Under the pieces are notes generated by a model. It did not search any database and had not been told where the DNA came from. It worked only from the letters and a program-made list of their open reading frames with translations. Shown here piece after piece: positions 10,393-25,736 of a DNA stretch of 64,000 nucleotides. The stretch lies in the NCBI GenBank assembly GCA_019914945.1, contig CM034099.1, positions 22,594,704-22,658,703 on the forward strand, in the 5' to 3' direction. The translations under genes were made by a program, and so were the position numbers. The first letter of the stretch is position 1; each line of letters opens with the position of its first letter. Source of the DNA: Typha latifolia (lineage: Eukaryota; Streptophyta; Magnoliopsida; Poales; Typhaceae).

Positions 10393-11721
10393 TTGCTATT
10401 GCTATGTATTTCATCTTCCTCCTTGGTTTATATTAAAGCAATTAAGCTCCCAATCTTCCATATATATATATATATATATATACTCTCACCATATGATTGG
10501 TTTGCTATCCTCTTGCCATTTGTACTATAAATGAAGTGATATGTATGCTTCTATTACTCTAGCATGGATGGTTTTATGTTGAAGTTTATTGTCTACTCAC
10601 CTTTTCTTTCCCCTAAAATCTTCTCAAATATACTTGAAAAGGGAGGAATCACTATGTAAATACGTTAAAAGAGTTATGTATTAAGGATCTCATCACCTGT
10701 ATATAAAACATAATTTTATTTTTAAGAAGTAAAAAAGTATAATAGTAGTGTTTGGGAATGACTTCTCACTTGTTTCCTCCTTTCTTAGGGAAGGGGAAAA
10801 AAGAAGAAGAGAAACAATTCATTTCGCTGAGTCACTGCATTAAGTGGATCACAAGGGATTAGGCCCACAACTTTATTTGCTGGGAAAGCTAGTTACTGGT
10901 CAGAATCTTTGAACTTGAAATCCAATAAAATGCCTTAATATATCATGGAAAAAACAAGGACAATTTGGACGTATTCTTTCATGAGCAGTAAGGATGCTTA
11001 TTAATTGTGGGCCTATAAAGACTCTAATCATGCTCAGGAAATTGTATGGCCTGAGGTTTGACAACAAGGACGAGTATTTTGTCCAACTTATTACACTAAT
11101 CGCATTCTCAATAACCCTATTCATTTGGATCGAATATAAAAGGATTAGTTTACGTAATTAAGAGTTAAAGTTGACCGTTTTGAGATCGTATTTAAGCTCA
11201 AACGTGCAAGTCAAGTAATGGCTGGACCCATATTGTCCAAACTCCAAACCCAAGTTCCTTATTTGCATATCAGCCTTCCAAAATTCTCAATTTTGTTATA
11301 AAGCTACAAATAATATGTTAAAGTGCACACATGCTCAATTTATATTAATATTTTTTTTAATAATTTAATAAAAGATATGACAAAAAAATTATTAACTGAA
11401 ATAAATACATAAAAACAGAATAAGGGTATTTTTTCAATAGTTAAATTGATGAAAATTTAATAGTTAGTTAGGTTTAATTGTGTCCGTATGAAAAGTAAGA
11501 GTATTAAGAGTAATTTTGACATTTTGAGGGATGTAAACGTAACCATCAAATTTTAAAGGGGTCTAGAGTCTAGACACACATAAGATGTTAGCGGGGCGGG
11601 TTTAGTGAGGCCCAATAACGGATCCGGCCCGACCCGTGAACACCTACCTTTACTCATCTTCTCAGGTAAATCGAGACGGCGGAGCTCCGTCTTATCTGAG
11701 AGAGACGCAGTGTTATCGGTC

Positions 11722-11725
<4 letters not shown>
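10393..11725. other. intergenic, no gene recognised
   Basis: Holds a TA microsatellite (10460-10481) and A+T-rich DNA. Near 11535-11700 it becomes more GC-rich as the CPP1 leader begins. A minus-strand open frame at 10900-11124 was not recognised as any family. Confidence 0.5.
10460..10481. repeat. (TA)n microsatellite
   Basis: About 22 bp of TA dinucleotides in the 3' flank of the small basic protein gene. Confidence 0.95.

Positions 11726-11756
<31 letters not shown>
11726..11756. repeat. (CT)n microsatellite in the CPP1 leader
   Basis: About 31 bp of CT dinucleotides ending 8 bp before the chosen CPP1 start. It stays open in the CPP1 frame, giving a Ser-Leu run if an upstream ATG (11636) were used. 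Confidence 0.95.
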
Positions 11757-11759
<3 letters not shown>

Positions 11760-11764
11760 GAAGG

Positions 11765-13828
11765 ATGAACGCCATCTCCGTCTCGAATCCAGCGAGATGC
11801 TACGCTCCTCCTTTTCGCCGCCCACGAACGTAAGATTACATCTCGATCCCTCTCCTTAATGTTCCTTATTCTTTGATTCGCTAAACCTTGCATCTTTTCT
11901 TTCTATGTTCTTTTCGCAGGAATCCAGGGAAGACCAAAAGGGTTTCTTTTGCTGGTTTTAGAAGCCCCAGGTGTGCGATGGATGTTTCAATCGGCGGTGG
12001 GAACTTCAATTACGGTTAGACTTTATTATACTGTTCATTCGCTAGATTTTTGGCTCTCTCTTGCGCTTAAATGAAGAAAGATTTAGTTCCTGTTGTCAAT
12101 TTATTTATTTTTCCTCTATATATCTATAAGTGTTGAATATTTCATGCTGTTTTGATTTGGACACAGCTGTACAAGATAATGGATTGAAGTGTCACAGTTA
12201 GTAGGAAATAAAAAAAAAATCCAATTTTTTTCCCCTCCAAGGCCTGGTACTGGACGGAGTTATCTATCTTATTGCCTGCAATGCAATCCAAAAAACTCCT
12301 GTATATGCCTGTATACATATTATTTGGCATATTTATCATTTTACTTCTTCCAGTATTGCAGAGAAATAAAAGAGATAAATCCATTGTATGTGATCCGCTT
12401 TGTTTGTTATGGTCTATGATTTATGACTCCATCCTATTCTTGCCGACATTTGTTAGAAGTTTCCAAAGAGATTATGGAAGTAAGGTAGGCTGAATTAAGT
12501 TTGAAATAAGGGGAACTCTGGTGTCATATGGAAATTTTGCATAAGATGAATTATTAATAGGTGCTTCACAAATTCTTTACAACGTACATGACAATATCAC
12601 ACTGAAAAGGTGATTTTCTCGTTAACGGAACGGTATACGTGAGATTGCAGTCCATGTTCTTGTTAGATCTATTATGACCATGGAGTGTTCGACTCTTATG
12701 TTGATTTATTTCGTTGAAATGCATTATTGAATTGGTGTTCCAAAGTGAGGCTTGTACTTGTTTTTATTCTTATTGGGGTCATGAATACTCTAATCCATGA
12801 TCAACTTATTGCACCTTTATTTAAAATCTATAAGTATCAATGACTTAATCAATTTGTTTTGTAGAGCACATTCCAAAATTTCCACGGACGAATGTGTGGG
12901 ATCCTTACAAGCGTCTTGGTGTTACTCGTGATGCTTCTGAAGAAGAAATCAGAGGGGCGAGGAATTTTCTTCTACAACAGTATGCTGGGCATGAGAGAAG
13001 CATGGAGTCTATTGAAGATGCATATGAGAAGATAATAATGAAGAGTTTTAGGGAGCGAAAGAAATCAAAAATTAACCTGAAAAGCAGGTTGAAACAGAAA
13101 GTCGAGGAGTCACCATCATGGGTCAAAACATTGCTCAGCTATGTTGAACTACCACCAGTGGATGTTATCCTGAGAAGATTATTCCTTTTCGGTTTCATGG
13201 GTGGATGGAGTATAATGACCTCTGCAGAGACTGGGCCTGCTTTCCAAGTATGCTCTAGATTTTGCTACTTATAGTGCAATGAATTTGCATGTTTCCAGGA
13301 TGACATGTTTACTTCTTTTCAAGTTGGGTCCACTTCATCCATAAGATAGATAAATATTTCTTGGGGCAAGTTTTCTTGCAAAGATAACATAGTACTTCCA
13401 CTTCTCAATTTGTTCACCAATGATTTTGTGACAAGGATTTAACTTCTAAACTAAAATTAATCCATGAACAGTAGCTTCAAAGGGAGAGCTAATTTCATTT
13501 GGATGGGTATTTTATTCTGCAGGTTGCTCTTTCGCTCTTATCTTGTATCTACTTCCTTAATGACAAGATGAACAATGTCATCAGAGCATCAGCAACGGGG
13601 TAAGTAAGAAGTTTCCAACATATTGTTAGATTGTTAAATTATCTCGTGTGTTAATTTATCACCATCCTCTCTTCCAGATTCGGAGCTCTTGTTGTTGGTT
13701 GGATAGTTGGATCTATACTGGTTCCCGTGATTCCTTCAGCTGTTCTGCCACCAACTTGGACGCTAGAACTCCTTACCTCATTGGTAGCTTATGTTTTCTT
13801 ATTTTTATCCTGCACTTTTCTCAAGTAA
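11765..13828 (+). CDS. CPP1: CPP1/CDF1-like chloroplast J-like chaperone protein
   Basis: Exons 11765-11829, 11920-12014, 12865-13247, 13523-13599 and 13678-13828 join in phase to 256 residues. After a Ser/Arg-rich N-terminus typical of a transit peptide comes a J-like domain (WDPYKRLGV...[14 protein letters not shown]...AYEKI) lacking the HPD tripeptide. A KKSKINLK...VEESPSWVK linker follows, then at least three hydrophobic segments ending in the highly conserved [19 protein letters not shown]. The family (CHAPERONE-LIKE PROTEIN OF POR1, also CELL GROWTH DEFECT FACTOR 1) sits in chloroplast membranes and stabilises protochlorophyllide oxidoreductase during chlorophyll synthesis. Length matches the family. 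The start was chosen at the ATG right after the CT repeat; an in-frame ATG at 11636 would add a repeat-encoded stretch and is less likely. Intron 2 (850 bp) holds no recognised extra exon. Confidence 0.93.
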
Positions 13829-14423
13829 AATGGTGCTTTCTTTTCCTGTTATACAATTAATGTAAAGAAACTTAATTTTGCCATTAATTTTGATGAGTCC
13901 TGTAGGTGCACTGTTAGCCCTGTTTTATCAACAATTCTTTGGTTTACTTCAAGTGCAATTCTCTTTGTATGATTTGTTACATCGTTGGATAAATCCTTTT
14001 GATTCAGCGGATAGAAGATTAAATTCAGCTACTACCACTTAAAAGTATTTTAGTCTTGTATTTCTAGTATTCTTGAAATTTCTTCTCACACTCACAACTA
14101 ACATATAAAGTTGGAAATAAATGCTTTTAGCCTTTTAGTATATTGTAAATCCGTTTAGAGTTGTGCACAGATCATAAGAAAAAACTACTTTAAATACTGG
14201 AACTCCTAATAATGAAGAACACTTACAACTGGTCAAATGAAGATACTCTAAAAGACATATCTTCAGTAATAACTGCAAATTTATGCAACATGCATAGATA
14301 AGGAAGCCAATATAGCTGACTGGATAATAGAGAATGCTGTTTTTCCATATGAATAGACAAGGAAGCTTAGAAATTTCAATCTTATCAAGCTCTGCATGAA
14401 AAGAACATGACAAGATGAGGTGA
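13829..14423. other. spacer between convergent genes
   Basis: 3' flanks of CPP1 (plus) and of the dioxygenase gene (minus). T-rich, with nothing else recognised. Confidence 0.5.
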
Positions 14424-15742
14424 TCATGCTTCTGTTTCCTCTCCCGCAACTCCACAAAAAGCTTTCAGTGTGTCTTTAGCTTTCTGGCCCTCTCCAGAGA
14501 AGCGAAATCGCAGGTAATCGACATAATTGCAAGGCTTGTAAAGCAAAGGATGCTGTTCATCGACCAGTTCTTGCAGGGTCTCTACTATGCATCCATCCCT
14601 CGGTCGCGAACTGAAAAGAACAGAGTATCTTTTGCAATTGCTCGTTGGCCTTACGCGATGAAGGCAAGGTTGCAACCTTCCATTTGTCAGGACCTATGTG
14701 CAACAACCAGTGTCTGATAAAGAAGCTACAGCACTAATATTGTGTTAGAAAACAATGAGAAATCTTACAGCAAATGCTTCACCGATCACGACGGTGAAGG
14801 AGTTCGGTGAGGGCTGTACATGGATCCATTCGCCGTCTTTAGTCTGCACTTCAAGTCCTCCTACCTGATGCTGGCAAATTATGGTTATCATGTTAGGATC
14901 CAGGTGAGGTTGCATTGCAATTTTAGTTTCCTGATCCAATGGAACTCCATACTGTGAAAGTCTGACACCATACTGCAGTGATTCAATGTGAGAGATGTAG
15001 TGCTTTTCAAGGCCCATACTCTGTAGGACCATCTTCTCAATCATCTGCTCCAACTCTTGCAAATGCTTGGCATATGCACACAATGTATTGCTAGCCGATG
15101 AGAAGAAATTAAGCAGTGATTATTTCTCAAATACATAAGAAGAGACTGATGAAAGAAACTAGGATTCTAACAGCAATAACTATGAAGGTCTTCCATCTAC
15201 AGTAGATTAATTCTATCTTTCTTTGAATATATTTGCAAATAACCATATACAGTTAGCTCATAAGAAACGTTCCAAGAATATCTTTACTTTTTTTTTAATG
15301 CAAATGCCACAAAAAAAAAAAAAATCCCTTTTCCCCTTGCAAAAGCTAATAATCCTTACCAAAAGCTTGGATTCCCTGTGGGCCAAAGGAGGCGAGCAAA
15401 CTTCTCAATGCTCTCGAAATTGGGCGCGTCCTCTACTCGAAGGCTCTCGTAGTCCATGCCTGGAATCTGGCCTATGTAGCCAAGGTAGGGCTTGGCGGAG
15501 CTATTGCTTTGCTTGGTCTCTAATGGAAGCCCAAAGAGATCGACCATGGCTTTGCCAAAGAGGGCTTCTTTTAGCTCTTCGCTCACCCGATCAAACACTG
15601 CCTCGAAGCACCCGTACATCTCCATGGCTGCCATCACCTCGGATCGGATCGAATCCCAGAGCTGGGATCCGGATTGGGTCCGATCCAACCCTCGGAGATC
15701 GATCTTGGGGATCTGGAGTTGCTGCTTTTCCTCGGCTTCCAT
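14424..15742 (-). CDS. 2-oxoglutarate-dependent dioxygenase, AOP-like
   Basis: Exons 15742-15360, 15090-14769 and 14693-14424 give 324 residues. The N-terminal domain (IPKIDL...[12 protein letters not shown]...LFGLPLETK...[14 protein letters not shown]) and the C-terminal Fe(II)/2OG oxygenase domain are complete. The iron ligands are His190-x-Asp192 (PHLDP) and His247 (CLHRV); the 2-oxoglutarate motif is Arg257-Tyr-Ser259. The C-terminus [12 protein letters not shown]...[13 protein letters not shown] is characteristic of the AOP branch, whose Arabidopsis members modify glucosinolate side chains; related members outside that order oxidise unknown small molecules. It is cytosolic, with no signal peptide. 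The substrate cannot be read from the sequence. A TTC-rich tract sits just upstream of the start. The gene looks intact. Confidence 0.9.
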
Positions 15743-16724
15743 AGGCTTCTTCTTCTTCTTCTTCTTCTTCTTTTCTTCTATGTTAGTATTATAATGGAAA
15801 GAGAGTAACCCATGGCGGTTGGTTGGTGTTCGTCATAAAATAGTCTCTGACCGTTTCTGGGCAAATTCACCAAATATTATTCCAAAAGTAAATAAATTCT
15901 AAACTTAGGATTGTTCAAATTAATAATAATAATAATAATAATTTTAACTAGATGATAGCGATTTATATACATTTATTCTTTGCTATTTAGGCGTACCTAA
16001 AATCACTATTTGAGAAAGTAATTTATATTAAATAAAATTATCAACTCAAATGATGATTTTCGTATTCGTATAATAAATTAGAAGTCATTTAAATATGTTT
16101 GAAACTCGCTTACTTAGATATGATGTTTGATGAACAAACTTAAAACTAGTCAAATTTTTTTTCTTTTTTCCACTAAAAATAGTGGAAACTCGCATTAAGG
16201 AATAGTTCAAATATATTTAACCTTTGTTTCCACTAAAAAAAATTAATTATACTTTTTCTTTTTTCATTACATTATTTAGAGAAATTTAAACAAGAGCGTT
16301 AGTTTAAAGATACGACGGTTGTAAATTATTTAAAGTACGGCTTAAGGTAAGTTTAATTGTTATAAAATAAAATTTAATAAAAATAAAATTTTTGCTTTTG
16401 AAAAAGAAAGTTTAAAAATATTAATTTATTTTTTATCAGTAAGAAAATCACTTTTAAAAATTAATTTTTTATAATCAAATATAAAAAATAGAGAAGTTTC
16501 TAAAAGTGAGTATCTTCTTCTCTCACTTTCTACAAATTTGAGAAGTGAAGTTAATATATACATCTTCTTATCTAACAGGAAAAAAAAGAAGTTATTGATC
16601 TGGACCTATCTTCAAAAATGAAGAAGTTAAATATACAAATTTTAAGTAGATACATCTTCATATTCAAATATCCAATATACATCTTCATACCCAATAGTGA
16701 GAGCAATGCTTGGTATATCTTGCC
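15743..16724. other. intergenic, A+T-rich
   Basis: Promoter side of the dioxygenase gene: a GAA/TTC tract at 15747-15777 and an (AAT)n stretch near 15920-15940. Further right is the 3' flank of the tetraspanin gene. No gene seen. Confidence 0.5.
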
Positions 16725-17845
16725 TCAATTATAATGCTTGTAATAGCTATCATTCTTGTTGTTCCGAATAGCACAGCATCCTATCGAGTAGACGATGATG
16801 AGGAAGACGATAAGCGCGATGTTGAATATGGAGACATATTTCCATTTACTCTTCATGGTTGCGAGAACACCAGCCTTGCATGAGTCGCAATCGTAGCACA
16901 GCTTACTTTGATCGTTGTTCCATGTCTTGCAATCCACACCACCTGGAGTGATTCTAGATTTCGGAGCAACCCAGTACGTAGCATTCTGATATACAAAGCC
17001 ACAGTAGGTTGGAGGTTTACAACAACCAGACTGCATCATGAACCAGGGATTAATTAATATGTCTGTTTTGGCAACACATTGATCGATCAATCGAGTTCAT
17101 TGATGCATAGAAACAACAATTAATGTGTCATAAGCGTAAGATATGAATATAAATGTAAACATATTATATAATAATTCACGTGAAAAAGTATAACGTAAAT
17201 CTAACAACAACAAAAAAGTGTTTAAAGTATTTTTAATAGTTTAAAGAGAGTGTAAGACCAAAAATATTAAATGTAGAAAATAAGTCCTTGATGCTCGTAG
17301 ATACTATATACTTGCTACGATATGAATAAGTTTACGAATACCTTGATGGGTGAAAGGTTTTGCTTGTAAAAGTCATTCGCCTTAAGGCCCACATCTCCAT
17401 TGAAACCCCCACACACCTTGCCATCCTTCATGCAGCTCTTGATCTCCTCCCACGTCTTCCAATCCCCTACTCTCTTCTGCAGCCATTTCGAATAATCACC
17501 AAGCCTATACTCCTTATATCCCTTCCCCGATATCACCTCACCGATGCCCTTATTTGTGATCACAAACGCAAACACGGTGAAGCAAAACATCCCAAGGATC
17601 AACAGGAACAGCACGAAGAGATAGATCCACAGGAAGAACGTCATGCGACAGCACGACCCCAAGAGACCCAGAAGAGATACCACCGAGAGGAAGACGCCTA
17701 GTATTATGACCGGCCATTGAAGGAACTTCTCGCATTCGGAGGCGGCGTGGAACCTAAGCCATGTGCCGATGCCGATGACAGGGACAGAGAGAAGAAGGAT
17801 AACAAGGTTTAGGGTGCCTAAGAGGCCATTGCTGATCCTAACCAT
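16725..17845 (-). CDS. tetraspanin, TET8-like
   Basis: Two exons, 17845-17342 and 17030-16725, give 269 residues. There are four hydrophobic helices (about residues 8-28, 43-66, 73-95 and near 230-252). The large extracellular loop lies between helices 3 and 4 and carries the plant motif GCCKPPTYCGF plus further cysteines (CYDCDSCKAG). The cytoplasmic tail is short and ends in HYN. Plant tetraspanins organise plasma-membrane microdomains and mark secreted vesicles; TET8 is the exosome marker. The single intron just before the GCC motif is a usual position for this family. The second exon starts SGCCKPP, so the loop is intact. Nothing odd is seen. Confidence 0.93.
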
Positions 17846-19525
17846 TGTTCACTAATTTATTCGTATGCTTAAGAGAGGAGAATATGAATCCCTCTCTATT
17901 CGTATCCCTATCTCTATCTCTGAACTATCTCTCTAACGCCCTTCTCTTTGAACAATACGGAGGAAAAGAATGGTAGGAAAAGGAGGGAGAAGAAGAGGAT
18001 TTTCCATATTAAGCTTAAGTCCGTTACACGAGGTATGTATCGTTGTTTCATTCTAAATCCCCGTTTATGAGCTGGGAGTGGGAATAAAATCCGGACACGG
18101 TGTCCGAATAAGTGGGTGGAATAGCGTGGCAGTTAATGGGGTGTTGGGTTATAACCAATAAAAACGGGATAAACTCGAACTTTATTCTAGTTAGGAAATA
18201 GGAATATTATACCTACACAAAAATGAGAGGTCTCTGAAAGGAATGAGTCATGTTACAGCCTTAGTCTCTCTTCCAACATTTGATATCATTTTGCTGGAAC
18301 TAATTGTGCACAGGACCAGCAGCCCAAGTATTCTCAGAGTTTGATGAGGCAGTAGTTTGGCATTCAAAAACGAGAAACCCAAGCCAAACACGCGACGCGC
18401 TCGAAACCACTGCAAGAAGGGGGTGGCAGCGCAAAAAGGTAGCCGTTGCAGAAGGCATCCTCACTGACCGGGTTGGCATGGGGGCGGGAGATCTGCATTG
18501 GCGGCGCCGGCGAGGGTCCACCGAAGGAGGAGGGAAGAGGAGAACGGCAGTCGAGAGGGCGGGGTAGGAACCGAGGGTGGTTGCGATGGGGACAGATCGG
18601 TAGTGGCAAGCAGCGGTGGACTAGTGAGGAGCGGCGACAGTCGAGGGGGTGGCGGTAGGGAGGCAGAGGGAGATCGGCAGTGGTAAAGAGCGGAGGAGAT
18701 TGGCAGTAACGAGAGGCGGCGAACGACAGCTTCAAGGGAGAAGGGGAGAGGCAGCGGTGGACGGCAGAGGGCGGCGTCGAGGGGCCAGAGGAGAGGCAGC
18801 CGTGAGGAGCGGTGGCGGGGCGCGCGAGAGAATTGTGAACGTACATCGGACTTTAGGGAGAAGGGGAGGAAGCAAGAGCGGAAAGAGGGAAGAAGGTTTC
18901 TCTCTAAGAGGGAGCAAAGGAACCTCAGCGCTAAACCCTAGCTGGCCTAGGGGCTGGACTCTGCTAGAGAGAGAGAGAAATTTAATAGCGCTAGTTCTGG
19001 AGGTATAATCCTGCAATTTTTTCCTGTGCACCGTTGTTAGAGCCACCTAGATGGACGGACTCGATCGCCTTCAGCACTCGTCTCCGAGTTCATTTGGCTT
19101 AGGTACAGTTCAACTGTCCCCTGAAAGGAACTCCTCTGATACTATTTATATTACTCGCATCCTCACCAAGCACATCCTCTCCTCTCCTCGAAGGCTTCAT
19201 TACTCGAAGTTATTCGTGTAGACTCGGTGAGACGAAGAGAAAGAAGCATAGAGGTAGTAGTGCAATGTCGTTCCCCTTCTATCTTGTTCTGTTCTTGTCT
19301 CCTCTTTTCCTCTTGTCAAGGATATGCTTTCAAGAAGTAATGCTTTGGACTCGGGTTCCTTTTTCATCCTTGACATCGTGGTGTTTAGTTTCTTGTTTTT
19401 ATATTATGCTTGATCGTTTTAATGTTTATTAACCAGAAACTCTGAAGAAGTTTTATCGATGAGATTTCCTTATTACTATTTTATCTTCTCCAATGTTGAA
19501 TTCTTTCTTCTTCTTTTTGTGCAGT
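17846..19525. other. intergenic; GC- and purine-rich block 18400-18960
   Basis: After the tetraspanin leader the sequence is ordinary to about 18300. Then 18400-18850 is a GC-rich, imperfectly repetitive GGCGG/GCAGCGGTGG-type block that is open in several frames on both strands, without any recognised protein. The right part carries the leader of the CDC48-like locus, with an acceptor-like GTGCAG directly before the ATG. Confidence 0.5.
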
Positions 19526-22012
<2,487 letters not shown>

Positions 22013-23708
22013 AATCTTAGCTTAATTTGTGCTTGTTCTTTGAAACTCAGATGAAGGATTGAATTATCCACAACCTTCTTATCCTTGTACTTGTTCTTAA
22101 AATCTTATCCTCAAGAGTTTTTTTTCCAAAACAATTTCTTTTCAAATGAATTGGTTGTAACTGCGGATTAAGAAGGAATGTATTCTGCCAAATTTTTTGA
22201 GCTAAGTCCAACTTTAGATCTGTAGTACGTATGTTTGGAATTAATCTTCTTGGATTAAATAGTTGACCTCTAATAACATCCAAATTAATCCTTTTATCAC
22301 TTTGGTGTAAAAACCACTTGCGAATCTGCTAGCTAGCTGAGCTGCTTGATTAATTAATTTATTTCAAACTGTGTAGTTTGGCAAATCTACATTTTAAATG
22401 GATTTTGGAGCTAAAAAGTGCTTAAAGGTAAAACAAGATGCTTGCTGAAGAAATCAAACTTAAAAAAAAAACTTAATCTAGAACCCCAATGATATGTTAA
22501 AGATTCAAGCCAAAGTCACTATCTTCACTTTAATGATGCTGTACTCCATACACATTGAAGAAAAAGTAGTGCAACCATTCATATTAAACTACTAACAAGC
22601 GAGATATTTTGGGTTTAGTGTCTAATGATGCTGTTCCAATATACAATTAGAAGAAAGTGTTTCCCTTTACAATTAACCCTTACAATTAACTCATGTTACC
22701 TGAAATAGTTTAATGTACCCTTTTGTACCAAATAATCCACATGGAAGACAAATATCATCTTTTTTTACTTAGCAGCTTCCTCCTATATATGATTTACACA
22801 TGTTCATGGGCAAGTACAGTACTTGGAGAAGAATCTCACAGCCCACAATGGAAAGACTTAAACTTTTGAAGACACTTAATGATTAAGAATCCACACACTT
22901 AATTTAATGAGCAATGTGATTACAGAAGGAAAACATAAACTATGTTGTCTAAACAAAGAGGCAAAGGCTGAAGGAAGATATCTTGCATTGATCTGCTCTA
23001 CTAAGTGGGCATACCAAACCAGGGTTGAAATTATTGGACTCCATTGTGCCTAATAAAGTGATGGATTTAGGAAGGTTGCTTTAAGGTGATCAGAAGGAAG
23101 ACAGCTTGCATTGATTCCAAGAGGACCCAAAAGTAAAAAATTTGACCACTCTAAACTTTCATATTTTAATTACCCATAAATATATGTTCTATTGAACTTA
23201 TACGAACACGTTCATTAGTCCTTGTTAACTATGGTCTAGAGGCATGAAAATTTACAATTGATTAATAAATAACATGGGTAATTGCACAAGACTCCCTCAA
23301 AAAAAAAAAAAAACTATAGAAAATATCTGAAATGTCTCTTATATTAGATGCTCTAAAGACTATTTACACATATTTAAGAGAGAAAAAAAAGAAAGAAAAA
23401 CTGAGAATTAAAATTTAAAATTTAAATTGCACAAGGTCTTGAATTCTAAAGTTTAATTTGGAGAGGTTAATTAAGTTTAACTAATGAGGCAGAATCCTTA
23501 TGCACTTGAGCCCTTGTTAGTGCTCTGGAAAGGACAAGAGACATAGCCTGTCTTGGTTCTCAACCTTAAAAGCAGCGGCCTGGAAACCATTTGGCTTTTT
23601 GGAATGGTTTTACTATGGTATCTCTATCAACTTTTAGCCTCACATAGAGACCAACAAATCTCAACCATTAGATTGCTCTCGGCTGGTGTAGATTGCATGG
23701 CTCAAGTT
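22013..23708. other. intergenic, A+T-rich
   Basis: 3' flank of the CDC48-like locus and promoter side of the next small gene. Near-identical phrases recur (TAATGATGCTGT at about 22532 and 22623). No gene recognised. Confidence 0.5.
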
Positions 23709-23716
23709 CTATAAAT
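23709..23716 (+). promoter_or_regulatory. TATA box of the DUF761-like small gene
   Basis: TATAAATG at 23709-23716. Transcription would start near 23740, so an in-frame ATG at 23715 cannot be the start codon and the ATG at 23799 is favoured. Confidence 0.6.
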
Positions 23717-23798
23717 GCAAGGGCAGTCTACTCTCTTCCTTCCAAAAACAAAACAAAGAGCAGCAGCTCCTTGCAGTACTTCCCTTAGAAGCATATCA

Positions 23799-24020
23799 AT
23801 GGGAGGGAGGAAATCTTCTTCCAAGTCCTTCTGCTTCTTCTTCAGCTTCTCCAAGAGGTCGCGAAGTTACGAAGAAGACGTTGACATGGAGCCCAGATAC
23901 TTGAGGAAGGTACGTCCGAGCGACGAAGACAGAGGGGGATGGTTTGGAGAACCAGATGTTGATAAAAAGGCTACAGATTTCATTGCTAGGTTCCATGAAA
24001 GCAAGATCATGGTGCAGTAG
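23799..24020 (+). CDS. small DUF761-like protein
   Basis: Single-exon 73-residue frame. A Ser/Lys/Phe-rich N-terminus (MGGRKSSSKSFCFFFSFSKRS) is followed by a conserved-looking core (YLRKVRPSDEDRGGWFGEPDVD) and a KKATDFIARFHE tail. The tail resembles the C-terminal motif of DUF761 (cotton-fibre-expressed) proteins, small plant proteins without a settled function, some of which affect growth and defence. The start was chosen from the TATA box position; an upstream in-frame ATG at 23715 lies within the TATA box itself. There is no convincing signal peptide: the Phe run is flanked by many charges. Confidence 0.65.
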   Translation: MGGRKSSSKSFCFFFSFSKRSRSYEEDVDMEPRYLRKVRPSDEDRGGWFGEPDVDKKATDFIARFHESKIMVQ

Positions 24021-25736
24021 ACATGTCCATTAAATATCTTGATTAATTATTTCGTGAACTTTAGTTAGTATAAGCATGTCCATTTTGTGGAATGCAGTTT
24101 GTTTGGAAGACTGATGAGATGAATAAAATGAGATTTATTGCTTCAGTAGCGAATTGAATAGTGCTGCAAATCTATCGAAGGGAAAGAAATAATCTTAATG
24201 TTTTGTTAATTAACTAGTATTATTACTTAGAGTTTATCGCTGCTTTCCAGTCCACGGTATGAGTAAGAGAAGTTAAATTTATCAATACTTAGTCTCTGAG
24301 ATTAATTCACGGTCTTTCCTCTTTGCAATCATTTTGTTTTCTTTCTTTTTAATCGTTCTCCATCATGGTTCCTAACTTACGTAGTAACCTAAGCAAGCAA
24401 ATAAATTTGAGCAATACTTCTAAAGCACTAGCTATAGTAGGTTTCTTCTCATCATCTCATGGTAGCTCTATCCTTTTGGCTCCTTGGGAATTCATCAGGT
24501 TTTCTTTTCTTTCCTACTGATCAAAAGTTGATCGGATGTGAACAATTTTATATATGGGCTGTGGACTATTTTGGCTCGTTTTCTAGAGAACATTATAATG
24601 AAACAAAACATGAAATTTATATCATTCTGTTAATAACTTGATAGGATATATATATCTAAATCGTATCCCTCTGATGGAAGACATATTGTGCCTAAATCAT
24701 GGCTTCCTTAATTTCCAATTACATTACCATGTGTGATAAATCATAAACAAGAGAGTTGCTAAATTATTTAATTAATTATGATCTTCTTTAGGTAAGCAAA
24801 CTCAATAGTGTGAAAAAAATTACAACAAATTAATACTTAGAATGACAACTTTCACTTCCTTTTGATCTTGATAAATTTAAAATCATGCGTCAAGCCAAGC
24901 TCCCATTCATCTTTGTTTGTAAATTAATTAGAAATAATTATATTTAGATTCTTAAACTATTCTTATTTTTTATATATAGTTTCTGAATTTTCTTATTACC
25001 CACGTATATATACCTCTTCTAAACTATGAAAAAAATTCATATATACTCCTCTGAATTGATAAAAAATTAATATAATTATATAGACATCTAAATCAAAAAA
25101 AAAAAGAGTTTGACTTAAGAATGTATATGGTACAAAAAGAGTTTCAAAAAAATAAAAATAAATAATGAGTAGAATTATATCGTACTTTTCTACCTCCCCG
25201 ACTGTTCATCACCAACCTAGCATCCTCTATTTAACTCCAATCTCATGATCATCCTCTTGATCAATAGGTTCTAAGAGAAAGGGAGGACATCCATCGATCA
25301 TTGAATTCTTCCACTTCGTCGTCGATGACCAGAATGCCGGAGTTTGGGCCATCCGACCGATGGCTGCTCGGAGACGGCGTGAGGGTTGTTACGCAAATAT
25401 ATTGTGAACATAACTTTGCCTACTTTTTTTTCTATGCGTATAGGATGACTTGATGAGAAAAGAGAAGGCAGTTAGATATCGGGTAATATATATGGAATTT
25501 ATCCACTGTATGTAATTGTTTAGTCAACTAGATATTAATGGAAAGGTCAACAAGTAACAAAAGTATACTTGTGATGTAAACAAAATAAATAGGCCGATCA
25601 AATATACATATATTAATTCATCAAAGAGTAACAACACACTGCTCACAAATACAAACACTAATGTAATTAATAACTTGAATCACCAACCCAATACGTACAT
25701 ATATAGACTACCATGCTAGAATATTTGTGGAATTGA
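24021..25736. other. intergenic, A+T-rich
   Basis: No gene recognised. Near 25326-25379 a short ATG-initiated open stretch (MTRMPEFGPSDRWLLGDG) ends at a GTGAGG donor-like site, but no following exon was found. Confidence 0.5.

Noticed and set aside
10900..11124. Minus-strand 74-residue open frame with a loose resemblance to a Harbinger transposase segment
   Set aside because: Only a few residues look familiar; no catalytic motif or second domain part is nearby.
12165..12500. Extra exon of CPP1 within intron 2
   Set aside because: Stops follow at once, and exons 2 and 3 already join in phase with family-typical sequence.
18364..18846. 160-residue minus-strand frame and overlapping plus-strand frames in the GC-rich block
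   Set aside because: Open in several frames at once because of biased composition; no family recognised and no start or splice context.
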